A stretch of 64,000 nt of DNA from Gigantopelta aegis (GCF_016097555.1 NC_054703.1:9251474-9315473), one strand, 5' to 3'. Shown: positions 21,101-30,724, numbered from the stretch's first letter. A program made the numbers and translations. The notes: generated by a model from the sequence alone, not told the origin.

Positions 21101-21935
21101 AAGTCTTAGGAATAGTTTCATCTGCAATGTCCTTCAAGATGGAAGTGAACAAAGACATGGGATCATCAGCATCAGTAATGGCAAATTGTTGCAGACGAGT
21201 GCTGCACAGATGCTGAAACTGACCCCAATTTGCCTTCGCCAACTTCCACCTTTGAACCCTTTCAAGTGATGGTGGTCCATCATTCTCCAAAATAATGGGA
21301 AAGTGGTCACTACCACAAGGGTCTGAACCAACTTTCCAGGAGAAATCAAGAAAAAGTGATGGACTACAAAGAGTTAAATCTATGGAAGTGAAAGATCCAC
21401 TTGCAGAATGAAAATATGTACGACTTTTATCATTAAATAAAAGTAAGTCATTTTTGAGAATTAAGTCTTCCAATTGTTTACCTCTAATATTGATATCCTC
21501 GCATCCCCACAAAGTGTGGTGACCATTAAAATCTCCCATAATAATAAAGGGAGTAGGAAGCTGGTTAATGAGATCTTGAAGATCTCTAGAATTAAAATTA
21601 AAATGGTTTCGAGGAGGTAAATAAACTGAACACAGAGTTATAGTTTTATGAGCCGTGACCTTTACAGCCACAGCTTGTAAATTTGTAGTTAAAGCTACTA
21701 TACTCTGAGGAATGTTTTCATTAACAAGAATGGAAACACCCCCAGATGCTCTATTTTCAGTTTCATGAAACTTATGATAGAGGTTAAATCCTCTCATGGT
21801 AATATGATCAGTGTCCTTCAAGAACGTTTCCTGAAGACACACTGCAAGAGGATTATGTTTTTGAATTAAAAGACTTAATTCATCAAAATTGGGCCTAAGC
21901 CCACGGCAGTTCCACTGAATGACTGAATTAGTCAT
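18197..21935 (-). pseudogene. LINE C ORF2: endonuclease, RT, RNase H
   Basis: Starts at the ATG at 21935, sharing TAATG with the ORF1 stop. The first 514 codons are open and cover the AP endonuclease (MGDFNGHHTLWGC, GSDHFPIIL) and the start of RT. Disruptions then fall near 20465 (base change in the run before AIIIPIPKPG), near 19852 (one T lost), at 18931-18976 (31-bp insertion plus a 15-bp duplication) and near 18517 (two extra bases). Between them RT (QEMGVPQGSILS, YVDD), RNase H (YTDGSRDG, CWVPSHVGIRGNEKAD) and the zinc motif CEHCQCLLTVRHILVEC are recognisable. Confidence 0.88.
18931..18961 (+). mobile_element. 31-bp tail-only retrotransposon insertion
   Basis: CGTTAAACAAACATTC followed by a short AATC run, flanked by a perfect 15-bp duplication CATGGAAAGTATTGT (18916-18930 and 18962-18976). 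LINE A has a single copy of that 15-mer. The inserted bases match the 3' end of SINE or LINE tails in this window (GTCGTTAAAC), so this is an extreme 5' truncation. Confidence 0.8.
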
Positions 21936-23230
21936 TAGGGGGAAAGTACAGGAGTTATCTTTGGCTTATGAGATCTCTGTGGGTGTGGACGGTCATCTGG
22001 CACTATATCCATTTGATCATCCACATCAGCCAAAGCTTCAAATGGATTGTTGGTCGAAACCAACTTTGTTTCAGCTTTCTTCAGTCGTCCTGAAGAAGAA
22101 TCCTTATGCTGCTTTTTGGTGTCTTTTCTTGACGGAGGCTTACTGGGACCTGGCTCCCCAGGCGATGAGCCTCTTGATGGATTCCTAGAATCCAAAGACA
22201 CTTGAGTAGATGTTGAAACTTGTTTATGAACAGTCTGTTTTTTGACATCTTTTGGATGAGAAATCTTCTTAAATGTATCCTCACTGTTGGGCCAAGTTAA
22301 ATCAGTTTGAGTAGCTATACTCGTTGTAGAAACCTTGACAGCCGTGGCATATGATTTACCTAATACCACATTTGTCGAAGACTCTACAAGTTTTCTAGCA
22401 TCAATGAAAGTCAGGCGCTTTTCTACCTTGACCTGCTGCACCTGTTTTTCCACTTTCCACTTTGGGCACTCTCGCGAGTACGCAAAGTGTTTCCCTTTAC
22501 AATTGGTACATATCATATCATTCTGACATGTCTTGCTATCATGGTCAAACTGACCACAACGAGCACATGTCAATCTGTTGCGACATGTATTCTGTCCGTG
22601 TCCAAACTTTTGACATTTGAAACACCGTAAAGGGTTCGGGATGTAAGGTACAACTGGTATATTCAGGTAACCTGCTTTAACTGAAGATGGAAGTGTAGGC
22701 ACATTGAATGACAGGATCAAGGTGTTTGTCGGCACAAGTTCATTATTCCGACGAACCTTAATCCGCTTGACTGATGTAACCCCTTGTGAAGAGAGATTTT
22801 CGCAAATCTCATCCTCACTAACTCCTTCCAAATCCCGAGATCGAACTACTCCTTTAGATGAATTTAGAGTAGCGTGAGGACTCACAATGATAGAAATGTT
22901 GCATATCATTTTAGATTTAAGAAGATTTCTGGAATGACTCTCTGTTGAACATTCAACCAACAATGAGCCATTCCTCAATTTCTTGACAGTTTTGGGCTCT
23001 CCGGCCAAGCCTTCGAGCCCTTTCTGAATTGCAAAGGGCGACAGTTTTTTCAAGGCCCCTTCATCGGAAGAACCGATGACGAGAAACCTTGGCCAGGTTT
23101 TCAAAGAAATCACTTTGGATTTCTTAACATTCAAAGACTTAGATTCTTCATCAGATGATGAAGAATCTGAAACTTCGGTGTGAACCCTTTTCAGGGTCCC
23201 ATCAAAAGATTGAGATTGGTTAATATCCAT
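21935..23230 (-). CDS. LINE C ORF1, nucleic-acid-binding protein, intact
   Basis: 431 residues from MDINQSQSFDGTLKRVHTEV at 23230; an in-frame extension upstream to 23335 has no counterpart in LINE A. Same order as the LINE A protein: acidic serine-rich start, RRM-like segment (PRFLVIGSSDEGALKKL onward), three CCHC knuckles (CFKCQKFGHGQNTC, CARCGQFDHDSKTC, CTNCKGKHFAYSREC), basic serine-rich tail ending PVLSP. Its stop TAA (21935-21937) overlaps the ORF2 start as TAATG, which suggests translation by termination and re-initiation. Confidence 0.88.
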   Translation of the reverse strand: MDINQSQSFDGTLKRVHTEVSDSSSSDEESKSLNVKKSKVISLKTWPRFLVIGSSDEGALKKLSPFAIQKGLEGLAGEPKTVKKLRNGSLLVECSTESHSRNLLKSKMICNISIIVSPHATLNSSKGVVRSRDLEGVSEDEICENLSSQGVTSVKRIKVRRNNELVPTNTLILSFNVPTLPSSVKAGYLNIPVVPYIPNPLRCFKCQKFGHGQNTCRNRLTCARCGQFDHDSKTCQNDMICTNCKGKHFAYSRECPKWKVEKQVQQVKVEKRLTFIDARKLVESSTNVVLGKSYATAVKVSTTSIATQTDLTWPNSEDTFKKISHPKDVKKQTVHKQVSTSTQVSLDSRNPSRGSSPGEPGPSKPPSRKDTKKQHKDSSSGRLKKAETKLVSTNNPFEALADVDDQMDIVPDDRPHPQRSHKPKITPVLSP

Positions 23231-23662
23231 ATTAGAAATCAAATGGTTCATCAACCATGCCCCCACCCACCACGGAGTCCAACAAGGGGACATGATGCTG
23301 CGGATAACCAGCAGGCACTCATGCCAGGGATACATGGTTGATATACTCAGGCAAGAAAAAATTAATCACCTGATTGACCCTAGCCACCGCACTAAGAGCA
23401 ACAAATACAAAAGGTAATTAAAACAATGTTTTTTCTTGGCTATATAAACAAAACAAAGGTTGTTTGCTCTAGAGCTTGGCATGACCAGCCGATTAATCAG
23501 GTCGGGCCTTCCTGACCACCCGTCTGGCTGAACTCCAGGCCAAAGTGGTGTGTTGCCAGAAAACATACCCGCAGATATGCCCCCAACTCAACCACCAGGA
23601 TCCCATCATCCAGCATTACGGGATGCACCTCACGGCCAACAAGGTGCCCCAAAAGGGGATTT

Positions 23663-23734
23663 GTGCTGTATTGGCCATTCTCAAAGAGAATGTTACACCC
23701 CTGCACCACGGTGAGGTTACAGCACACGCAGGGG
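23663..23734 (-). ncRNA. HDV-like ribozyme fold at LINE C 5' end, intact by eye
   Basis: P1 CCCCTGC/GCAGGGG, P2 GTGCTGTA/TACAGCAC, P3 ACC/GGT, P4 CATTCTC/GAGAATG, joining strand GCCAA. The first base of P1 is the first base of the element as fixed by the target duplication. Downstream lies the LINE 5' UTR. Confidence 0.7.
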
Positions 23735-23880
23735 CGCTACAGTTGGTTAAAAGGGAGAGAAATTGCATCCTGTGGACATGCCGCGTTCATCGAATACAGT
23801 GAGGTGTCTTGCTACAGTTGGTTGAAAGGGAGAGTCATTCCCATCCTGGGACGCAAACACATATACATCCAGCGGATCTT
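23735..23880. repeat. Short tandem repeat, about 75-bp unit
   Basis: Two diverged units, each starting GCTACAGTTGGTT(A/G)AAAGGGAGAG. No coding or element match was recognised. Confidence 0.6.
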
Positions 23881-23881
23881 A

Positions 23882-23904
23882 AAGGGACATTCCTGAGTTT
23901 GTAA
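23882..23904. mobile_element. MITE terminus remnant
   Basis: AAGGGACATTCCTGAGTTTG preceded by TTAA, matching the foldback MITE left end; the following sequence is unrelated and no right end was found before 24126. Confidence 0.5.
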
Positions 23905-24125
23905 TACATTGCATATACAATGTATGAATTACAATTTGATCAAATATAAACACTATACATTAAATCAAATAAATATGACCAAATCACAGGAGAAGCTACT
24001 GAGTCAATTACTATGAAATACATACGTTTTACATACGATTTTGAATGTTGTACATCTGTTTTAAATATATTTATATTTATTTATTTCGTTTACAGGCGAA
24101 AAGAAAAACAACTGTTGATATTTAC

Positions 24126-24524
24126 CTCGGTGGCGTCGTGGTTAGGCCATCGGTAGGCAGGCTGGTAGGTACTGGGTTCGGATCCCAGTCGAGGCATGGG
24201 ATTTTTAATCCAGATACCGACTCCAAACACTGAGTGAGTGCTCCGCAAGGCTCAATGGGTAGGTGTAAACCACTTACACCGACCAGTGATCCACAACTGG
24301 TTCAACAAAGGCCATGATTTGTGCTATCCTGCCTGTGGGAAGCGCAAATAAAAGATCCCTTGCTGCCTGTCGTAAGAGAGTAGCCTATGTGGCGACAGCG
24401 GGTTTCCTCTAAAAAAAAGTGTCAGAATGACCATATGTTTGACGTCCAATAGCCGATGATAAGATGAAAAATATCAATGTGCTCTAGTGGCGTCGTTAAA
24501 TAAAACAAACTTTACTTTTTTTAT
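24126..24524 (+). mobile_element. tRNA-derived SINE, family 2, near-complete
   Basis: tRNA-like head with A-box-like GTGGTTAGGCC (24139-24149) and B box GGTTCGGATCC (24175-24185). A CORE-like middle follows (CAACTGGTTCAACAAAGGCC, GCAAATAAAAGATCCCTTG). The tail is GACGTCCAATAGCCGATG, then GTGGCGTCGTTAAATAAAAC and a T-rich end. Transcription would be by pol III from the internal boxes. Confidence 0.88.
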
Positions 24525-24540
24525 TCGTATTAAAAACAGT

Positions 24541-24544
<4 letters not shown>

Positions 24545-24604
<60 letters not shown>
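24545..24604. repeat. (TA)n microsatellite
   Basis: About 60 bp of TA directly after the SINE tail region. Confidence 0.95.
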
Positions 24605-24607
<3 letters not shown>

Positions 24608-24649
24608 ACATACATATACAATTGCTAAGTAGTTCTAACTATCGATTTA

Positions 24650-26824
24650 GTTACTGCCCGGGCGACTCCCTGCCGTTGGCCCATGATTTGGTGTGCGTAG
24701 TCGTGTTCGAGTGCGTCTATTTTGTCTATGTAAGAATTTAGGTGTTTAGGTCTTAGAGAGTTAACTGTGAGTTTAATATTATAGTGCCAAGTGTTTTGTG
24801 TTTGTGAAAAAAATCACCTTTACATAGTAGAAAGTTGTGATATATCTGATGATAACCAATCGTTACATGTGTTTTATATATTAAAGGAAACATGCCACGT
24901 GGCCTATATTTGGCACCAACCATGTAAAATAAATTATAAACTGAATCACCTAAAAAAAACAAAAAACAAAAACATTAATTACTTAAAATTGCTCCGTCAA
25001 AACCCCAGATACGAGCTCTTAGCGTTTTCCAGTATCCATTTGAACAGTGATACTGGAGAAGAAAAGGATAGCGAGCCGGAGGGTGGAGAAACCGATGGTG
25101 CCAGACCAGACCGGTCGACCTATGTACAGCCCGGAGCCCGAAAGTAACCAAAACAAAAACTGAACCCGGATGTTAATGCCGATGTGTATACTGTTCATGT
25201 TTAGCACAAAGATACACATCGGTATTATGTATTTAAATATGTAAAAGAAAAATGTAGGAAAAATATACATGTATATATTTTTAAAAAGTCTCATGTTTCT
25301 CGTTCGGGCTGTACATAACGAAATCTGTATTCAACGTTCGAAGAAGGAAACGTCAATTAAGTCATTAAATATAGCTTATACAAACATGGGATTTGGCACG
25401 AGGAAACATCTCAGTATGATGTATTTAAATCTTTCTTTCTTTCTAGGCTGGAACTATATAACATCTAAGCGTTCCAGTCACTGACCATTTTGCCCATAGC
25501 AAAGGTGTGCAGTGTAGTGTAATGTATTTATTTATTTGTATTGTGTGTGGTATTTGTCGTATAACGCACGTGCTCTGTATGCCGCACATGTTTCATGAGC
25601 GCCTGGCCAGTGCAATTGAATTGTAGGTGTGTCGTATAGATTATTGTATTGTTTGTGGTGTATTCCATCACTGGAGATTATGTATTAATATACTGGTGTA
25701 GTAGATACATATTTCCATATTCGACAGATCGGTTAATTAATAAATATAAATATAACAAATGTCTTTACAATTAAGCGTTACGCATTTTATTTACATTTAG
25801 AAGTATTTTATTTTGACCGCAAGTACGTTAAGAGAAGTTACGTTGGTAGTGAAGTGTCTGTATAATTATTCAGGTGTTTAATAAAGGCAGACCGTGTTGT
25901 ACATGTTATTTATATGCCTTGGTATATATTTGAATTATGAATTATGTATATGATTGAGTGTTTTATGTGTGTCTTTTAACTATTTAAGCCTGTGATATTT
26001 ATTATTGTCTTTACAGGGTCGTTTAATTCGTTTTATCTTTGCTGCGTGTGTGCGGAAGTGCAATCCTTTCTTAATAAACTGTGAACCCTTCCGGTGACTC
26101 GTGTTTGTCTTCTAACTAGAGTACCGTTATACATGTACACTGCTTTCTACGGTTTTTTTATTATTATTTTTTTGTAAATGATTCCAAGTCCTCCCTGTCC
26201 GGGCCTTATGTGTAAAAACAATTTGTAAAAAAAATATCCGTTCGTATTGATCTAATATATAGAGGAATGGTTATATGATAACAGTGAATTAATTGGGCAA
26301 ACATTACAACCGGTAGTTCAGTATTACAGTAGGTTTTATGACCACCAAATATCTTGAAGGACGATTGGGGTCAGAAATGAAATTTGAAAGTTGACGTTTT
26401 TTATCAGTAAATCGCAAATTCAAACAATAAAAATGACTAAAACAAAACAATAACAACTGTATGATCAACAGAATGAAAAAGATCGACAGAAATACTGTTC
26501 CACAGTGATTAATGGACCTTCCTGGAAATGGGCAAAATCGAGAATGACACCCCACGCACGTGTACGGGGCAACTGCGTGATGCATGTACAAACTATGGAA
26601 TGTGTTTCGGTGTGTTGATAAACAGACCTGAACGTTCTTTACTAGGATGTCTGTGGTCAAAACGTATGTTCGGTCTAATAGCTGAGATTAACATTAATAT
26701 TCCAGGTTTCCCCATATTTTTTGAAGCGTATATATCGGTGACGAGTCTCTCCATGGGCCCACAATATTGTACTCGAGGGTCAACCTCGACCCGGTGTAAC
26801 TGGCGATACCCCCGCAAAACTATG
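24650..26824. other. Unassigned AT-rich region
   Basis: Nothing securely recognised. A plus-strand frame at 24791-25147 ends in an acidic then basic tail (GEEKDSEPEGGETDGARPDR) without a known domain. 26000-26130 has pyrimidine-rich stretches and an AATAAA. The region could hold an LTR or UTR remnant, but no paired ends were found. Confidence 0.35.
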
Positions 26825-27027
26825 CCCGGGGTTAAAGTGGGCTAGCCTGTTTTATATCCCTAACCCTCATTTTTTATTATTAAAACCTGTATACAAAATA
26901 AATATATAATCTGGATTAGCGAGGTATATTCTGGGCTAGTCTGTTTTATACCCCCGGGATATATTCTGGGCTAGTCTAGTTTATATCCCGGGATACAAAA
27001 CAGGCCAGCCCACTTTAACCCCGGGTA
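26825..27027. repeat. Inverted repeat, MITE-like hairpin
   Basis: CCCGGGGTTAAAGTGGGCTA at the left is matched in reverse complement at the right (CAGCCCACTTTAACCCCGGG). Arms are about 36 bp, and inner copies of the motif GGGCTAGTCTGTTTTATA give a nested palindrome. Target duplication not resolved. Confidence 0.6.
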
Positions 27028-27230
27028 TATTTTGGGCTGTTAGACTGGATCCGAGTACCCGTCACTAGATTATAATAAGACTAAGGAGTAAAGTTAATAG
27101 CATTGTGTTTTCAGCGCTGAACATGGATGTCAAATCTTGTCATTGTATCATGTCATTGAATAACACACGTTCGACTTGGGGTTTTTCTTCAATGTAAGTG
27201 GCGGCAGGCACGTTGCAAAATAACATTTAA

Positions 27231-27617
27231 AGGGACATGCCTGAGTTTGCTGCATTGTAAGATGTTTCCGACTAATACAATATTTCTACGATTAAACTTA
27301 CATATTAAATATATTATTTTCTTGTTTAGAATATCAGTGTCTGTATATTCGATGTGTTTCTGGTCGTCTTAATATTTCTAAGAAGCCCAAACTGGATTTT
27401 GCCTTCAAATAATTTCGTACGCACGAAAAAAAACAATATTTTAGGAAATAAAATGAAATTTAACCTACTACAAATATTAGAACGATCAGAAACATGTTTA
27501 ATATACAGTCACTAATATTTTATGCAGAACAAAATAAATTGATATGTATTTAGGCTACAATCGTTAAAAAGTATGTTAGTCGATAACATCTTAAAAATTG
27601 CAGCAAACTCAGGAATA
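27231..27617. mobile_element. Foldback MITE, right end cut
   Basis: TTAA then AGGGACATGCCTGAGTTTGC at the left. The right arm ends at CAGGAAT where a SINE tail begins, so the terminal bases and second TTAA are lost. Confidence 0.75.
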
Positions 27618-27680
27618 AATAAAATGTGTTGAGTGCGTCATTAAATAAGCCATTTCTTTCTTTCTTTTCTTTCTTCACGT
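27618..27680 (+). mobile_element. SINE family 1, 3' tail only
   Basis: AAATAAAATGTGTTGAGTGC, then GTCATTAAATAAGCCATTTC and a CTTT-rich run. Only the last 60 bp of the SINE are present, a severe 5' truncation next to the MITE. Confidence 0.65.
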
Positions 27681-27891
27681 CGTAGACGCCGCATCACTAA
27701 TTCAAACACAAACAATGCATATCATCCAAAGAACAAAGGTTAACTGATAATGAGATTCAGCAAAATGAACAATAGTAATCACTCAAACGGATGTATCGAC
27801 CGATCTGTGGAGTGTGGAAATCGCGAATGCCTCCCTACCTACGTGCACGGATCTAATGCGTGTTGCACGTGCACATTTTCGGCTGTGCTAA

Positions 27892-28086
27892 TGTAAACAA
27901 ATAAAGTGATGATAAACATCAATATAACAATTCAAGATTTAAAAAAAAACAGTGTAAAGAACTGTGCAAAAATACAAATATCACAGATAGATACTGACTT
28001 TTACTAAAAATTTCAATTGTGCTGTATTGGTCATTCTCAAAGAGAATGTTACACCCTGCACCACAGTGAGGTTACAGCACGCGCAT
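27892..28086 (-). mobile_element. LINE-derived short element, worn at both ends
   Basis: The body matches 11686-11964, but the GAAT tail is missing on the left and the last four bases of the head (P1 5' strand) are missing on the right. P2 and P4 of the ribozyme fold are still present (28024-28086), but P1 cannot form. Confidence 0.75.
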
Positions 28087-28271
28087 TTTTGAAAGCTGAT
28101 CTCTGTTTCAATCATTTGTAATGGCATTTGCATTTTAAATTCGTCTACTTTTTTATAGTTTATAGTGTAGCTTAAATATGGATTGACGCAGTTTCTACCG
28201 TGCTCCGAAGGGGATAGCGGAGGAATCTACTAACCAACCAATCCATCTATGGCAGTCTTCTCATGATACAC

Positions 28272-28560
28272 GGGCGGTGCGTAGCTCAGTGGTGCAGCGA
28301 TCGCCTGATGCGTGGGCCCATTGGGCTATTTTTCGTTCCAGCCAGTGCTCCACAACTTGCGTAACAAAGGCCGTGGTATCTACTATCCTGCCTGTGGGAT
28401 GGTGCATATAAAAGATGATGCTGATCATCATTTTATAGTTTGACACCCAATAGCCGATATACATTTCGTGCTGGGGTGTCGTTAAACATTCATTCATTCA
28501 TGAAAGATTCCTTGCTGATAATCAAAAAGCGTAGCCCATGAAGTGGCGACAGCTGATATT
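28272..28560 (+). mobile_element. SINE family 1 with a LINE tail inserted
   Basis: The head has a good A box (GTAGCTCAGTGGTGCAGCG) but the B-box segment is deleted. The core (AACAAAGGCCGTGGTATCTA, GGTGCATATAAAAGAT) is broken at about 28415 by roughly 85 bp of LINE 3' UTR and tail. The SINE resumes at AAAGATTCCTTGCTGATAAT near 28503. AAAGAT occurs on both sides and may be a short target duplication. Confidence 0.75.
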
Positions 28561-28790
28561 ACCACTGTTGTGACAATGATTCATGAGTGCAAGTCATCAC
28601 AGCTGTATTTATTCCAGTGTCCAGTATTAGTTATGATTTAGTAAACTAAATCTAGTCTGAGTGTGTCAGTCTTCCTTTGGCGGTGCAAGAGGGATGAAAT
28701 CTTCAGAAAATAATCTCGGGAGTGGCTGTCCTACTAATCCGGGTCGTTCCGCCCCAAAACAAATTCGCCCCCGAGTAATTTTTATCCATT
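28555..28790. repeat. Segment repeated at 32050-32255
   Basis: Both contain ACCACTGTTGTGACAATGAT, GTTATGATTTAGTAAACTA and GGGAGTGGCTGTCCT followed by ACTAATCCGGGTCGTT. Similarity is clear with several indels. No coding content or element family was recognised; it could be an unknown repeat or an old local duplication. Confidence 0.6.
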
Positions 28791-29246
28791 TTCGCCCCTT
28801 GTGTATTTTGATCGAAATCTTTGTGGCTTGTGTCCTCTCATGTCATATTCTGTTGTGAAAAAGGTTAAATGCATGTTGTAGTCTAATATTGGCATTCTTC
28901 AGCAACTCCCGTAAACCGAGCTCTATTGTTTTTCAAGATGTCACCAAAACTCTTATGAATCTGCGAAGCAGACGACACATTGCCAATAACAGCGGTGTGA
29001 AACTGTTGTTTATTTAGAGTTATTAGATACTGCACGCTATTTAACATAGTGCGCACAGTGCAAAATGGCGGTCGTGTATAAACATATTTTGAATGTCTGA
29101 TTGTATTTTCCTCATTTGTGCACTTTGTTTTTTGGAAGGTTTGAAAGTATTTCGATTGCAGGGTTCAGTAGTAAGCAGATTCCTTAAAAACAAGACATGC
29201 AAATAGACCGGTTTATGGGGTAGTCCAGTACAGGGTTTTTCACCAC

Positions 29247-29301
29247 ACACACACACACACACACACACACCACCACCACCACCACCACCACCACCACCAC
29301 C
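29247..29301. repeat. (CA)n then (CAC)n microsatellite
   Basis: ACAC run changing to ACC-type trinucleotides with no interruption. Confidence 0.95.
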
Positions 29302-29394
29302 TCTCAAATATCGTGCCTACGCGGATTGTGATCAAGATTTTAAACAATGCAACAAAAACCCAACATCATTACACATTATCATTCTGTTTATTTA

Positions 29395-29645
29395 ATCCCC
29401 GTCGGTGGACCCATTGGGCTGTTTATCGTCCCAGCCAGTGCTCCACAACTGGTGTAACAAAGTCCGTGGTATGTACTATCCTGTCTGAGATGATGCATAT
29501 AAAATATCCCTAGCTGCTAATCGGAAAGAGTAGCCCATGAAGTGGCGACAGCGGGTCTCCTCTCTCAATATGTCCGACGTCATATAACCGTAAATAAAAT
29601 GTGTTGAGTGCCTCGTTAAATAAGACATTTGCTTCCTTCCCATGA
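29395..29645 (+). mobile_element. SINE family 1, head missing
   Basis: Begins inside the sequence after the B box (GGACCCATTGGGCTGTTTAT) and runs to the tail GTTGAGTGCCTCGTTAAATA. Confidence 0.8.
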
Positions 29646-30050
29646 AACACAAAACCGACTAAGATATTTCCTGTCCCTACTAGCAATGAATACATCTAGA
29701 AGGAACCTAACTATACCGTTGAAACTCTTACACATGTATTATTTGTTTCATCGTTTTAGATAAAGTGACAGACAACAGTTGTGGTTGCAGTACTCGTGAC
29801 GGGTGACAGTACTCGCGACGGGTGACAATACTCGCGACGAGTGGCAGTACTCGCGATGGGTGGCAGTACTCGCGATGGGTGACAGTACTCATGACAGGTG
29901 ACTGCTCATGACGGGTGACAGTACTCGCGATGGGCGGCAGTACTGGCGATGGGCGACAGTATTCATGAAGGTGACAGTGCTCATGACGAGTGACAGTACT
30001 CGTAACAGGTGACAGTACTCGTGACGGGTGACAGTACTCATAACAGGTGG

Positions 30051-30122
30051 CCCCTGCGTGTGCTGTAACCTCACCGTGGTGCAGGGGTGTAACATTCTCT
30101 TTGAGAATGGCCAATACAGCAC
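30051..30122 (+). ncRNA. HDV-like ribozyme fold, reference copy
   Basis: P1 30051-30057 with 30081-30087. P2 30060-30067 with 30115-30122. P3 30068-30070 with 30078-30080, closed by a 7-nt loop TCACCGT. P4 30093-30099 with 30103-30109, loop TTT. Joining strand GCCAA at 30110-30114, where C111 or C112 of the 30xxx numbering would be the catalytic cytosine (the C-N-A-A rule favours 30111). All stems are Watson-Crick. No cleavage has been tested. Confidence 0.7.
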
Positions 30123-30313
30123 AAAATTGAAGTTTTGAGTAAAATTCAGTATCCGTAAAATTCTGTGATATTTGTGTTTTTGCACAGTTCTTTACACAGT
30201 TTTTGTTTAAGTCTTGGATTTTTATATTGATGTTGATCATCACTTTATTTATTTGCATTACCATAGTGTGACACCCAATAGCCGATGTATTTTTCGTGCT
30301 GGGGTGTCGTTAA

Positions 30314-30695
30314 AGGGACATTCCTGAGTTTGCTGCAATGTTTTAACATGTTATCGACTAATAAAATATTTCTACGATTAAACTTATACATTAAATATAT
30401 TTTCTTGTTTAGAATATTAGTGGCTGTATATTAAACGTTTTCTGATTGTTCTAATATTTGTTCTAGGTTAATTTTCATTATATTTCCTATACAAATATTT
30501 TTTCGTACGTACGAAATTATTTGAAGACAAAATCCAGTTTGGGCTTCTTACAAATATTAAGACGACCAGAAGCACATTAAATATACAGACACTGATATTC
30601 TAAACAAGAAAATATATTTAATATGTAAGTTTAATCGTAGAAATATTTCATTAATCGGATACATTTTATAATGCAGCAAACTCGGGAATGTCTAT
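30314..30695. mobile_element. Foldback MITE inside a LINE-derived element
   Basis: 382 bp with TTAA on both sides (30310-30313 and 30696-30699). The host sequence GTCGTTAAACATTC is known from many copies, so the insertion point and TTAA duplication are certain. Inverted arms of about 170 bp; the centre holds TTTCGTACGTACGAAA. Confidence 0.92.
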
Positions 30696-30724
30696 TTAAA
30701 CATTCATTCATTCATTCATTCATT

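Larger units (their letters stand above)
18009..23734 (-). mobile_element. LINE C, full-length non-LTR retrotransposon
   Basis: 5726 bp from ribozyme head (23663-23734) to GAAT-repeat tail. Target duplication: CGCTACAATTGG (17997-18008) and CGCTACAGTTGG (23735-23746), one mismatch. Same family as LINE A and very similar over ORF1 and ORF2. ORF1 is intact. ORF2 has an unbroken endonuclease and N-terminal RT, then about four disruptions. Confidence 0.9.
30051..30724 (+). mobile_element. LINE-derived short element split by a MITE
   Basis: Starts exactly with CCCCTGCGTG at 30051, runs through the LINE 3' UTR to GTGTCGTTAA (30313), is interrupted by the MITE 30314-30695, and ends with its ATTC-repeat tail at about 30724. 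Left flank ACAGGTGG. Confidence 0.88.

Noticed and set aside
24126-24200. Genuine tRNA gene
   Set aside because: A and B boxes are present, but the cloverleaf is poor and the sequence continues into a known SINE body with copies at 62325-62700 and 37497-37865.
24791-25147. Plus-strand gene with an acidic tail
   Set aside because: The first two thirds are AT-rich low-quality frame, the tail has no recognisable domain, and no start or splice context convinces. Left as unassigned sequence.
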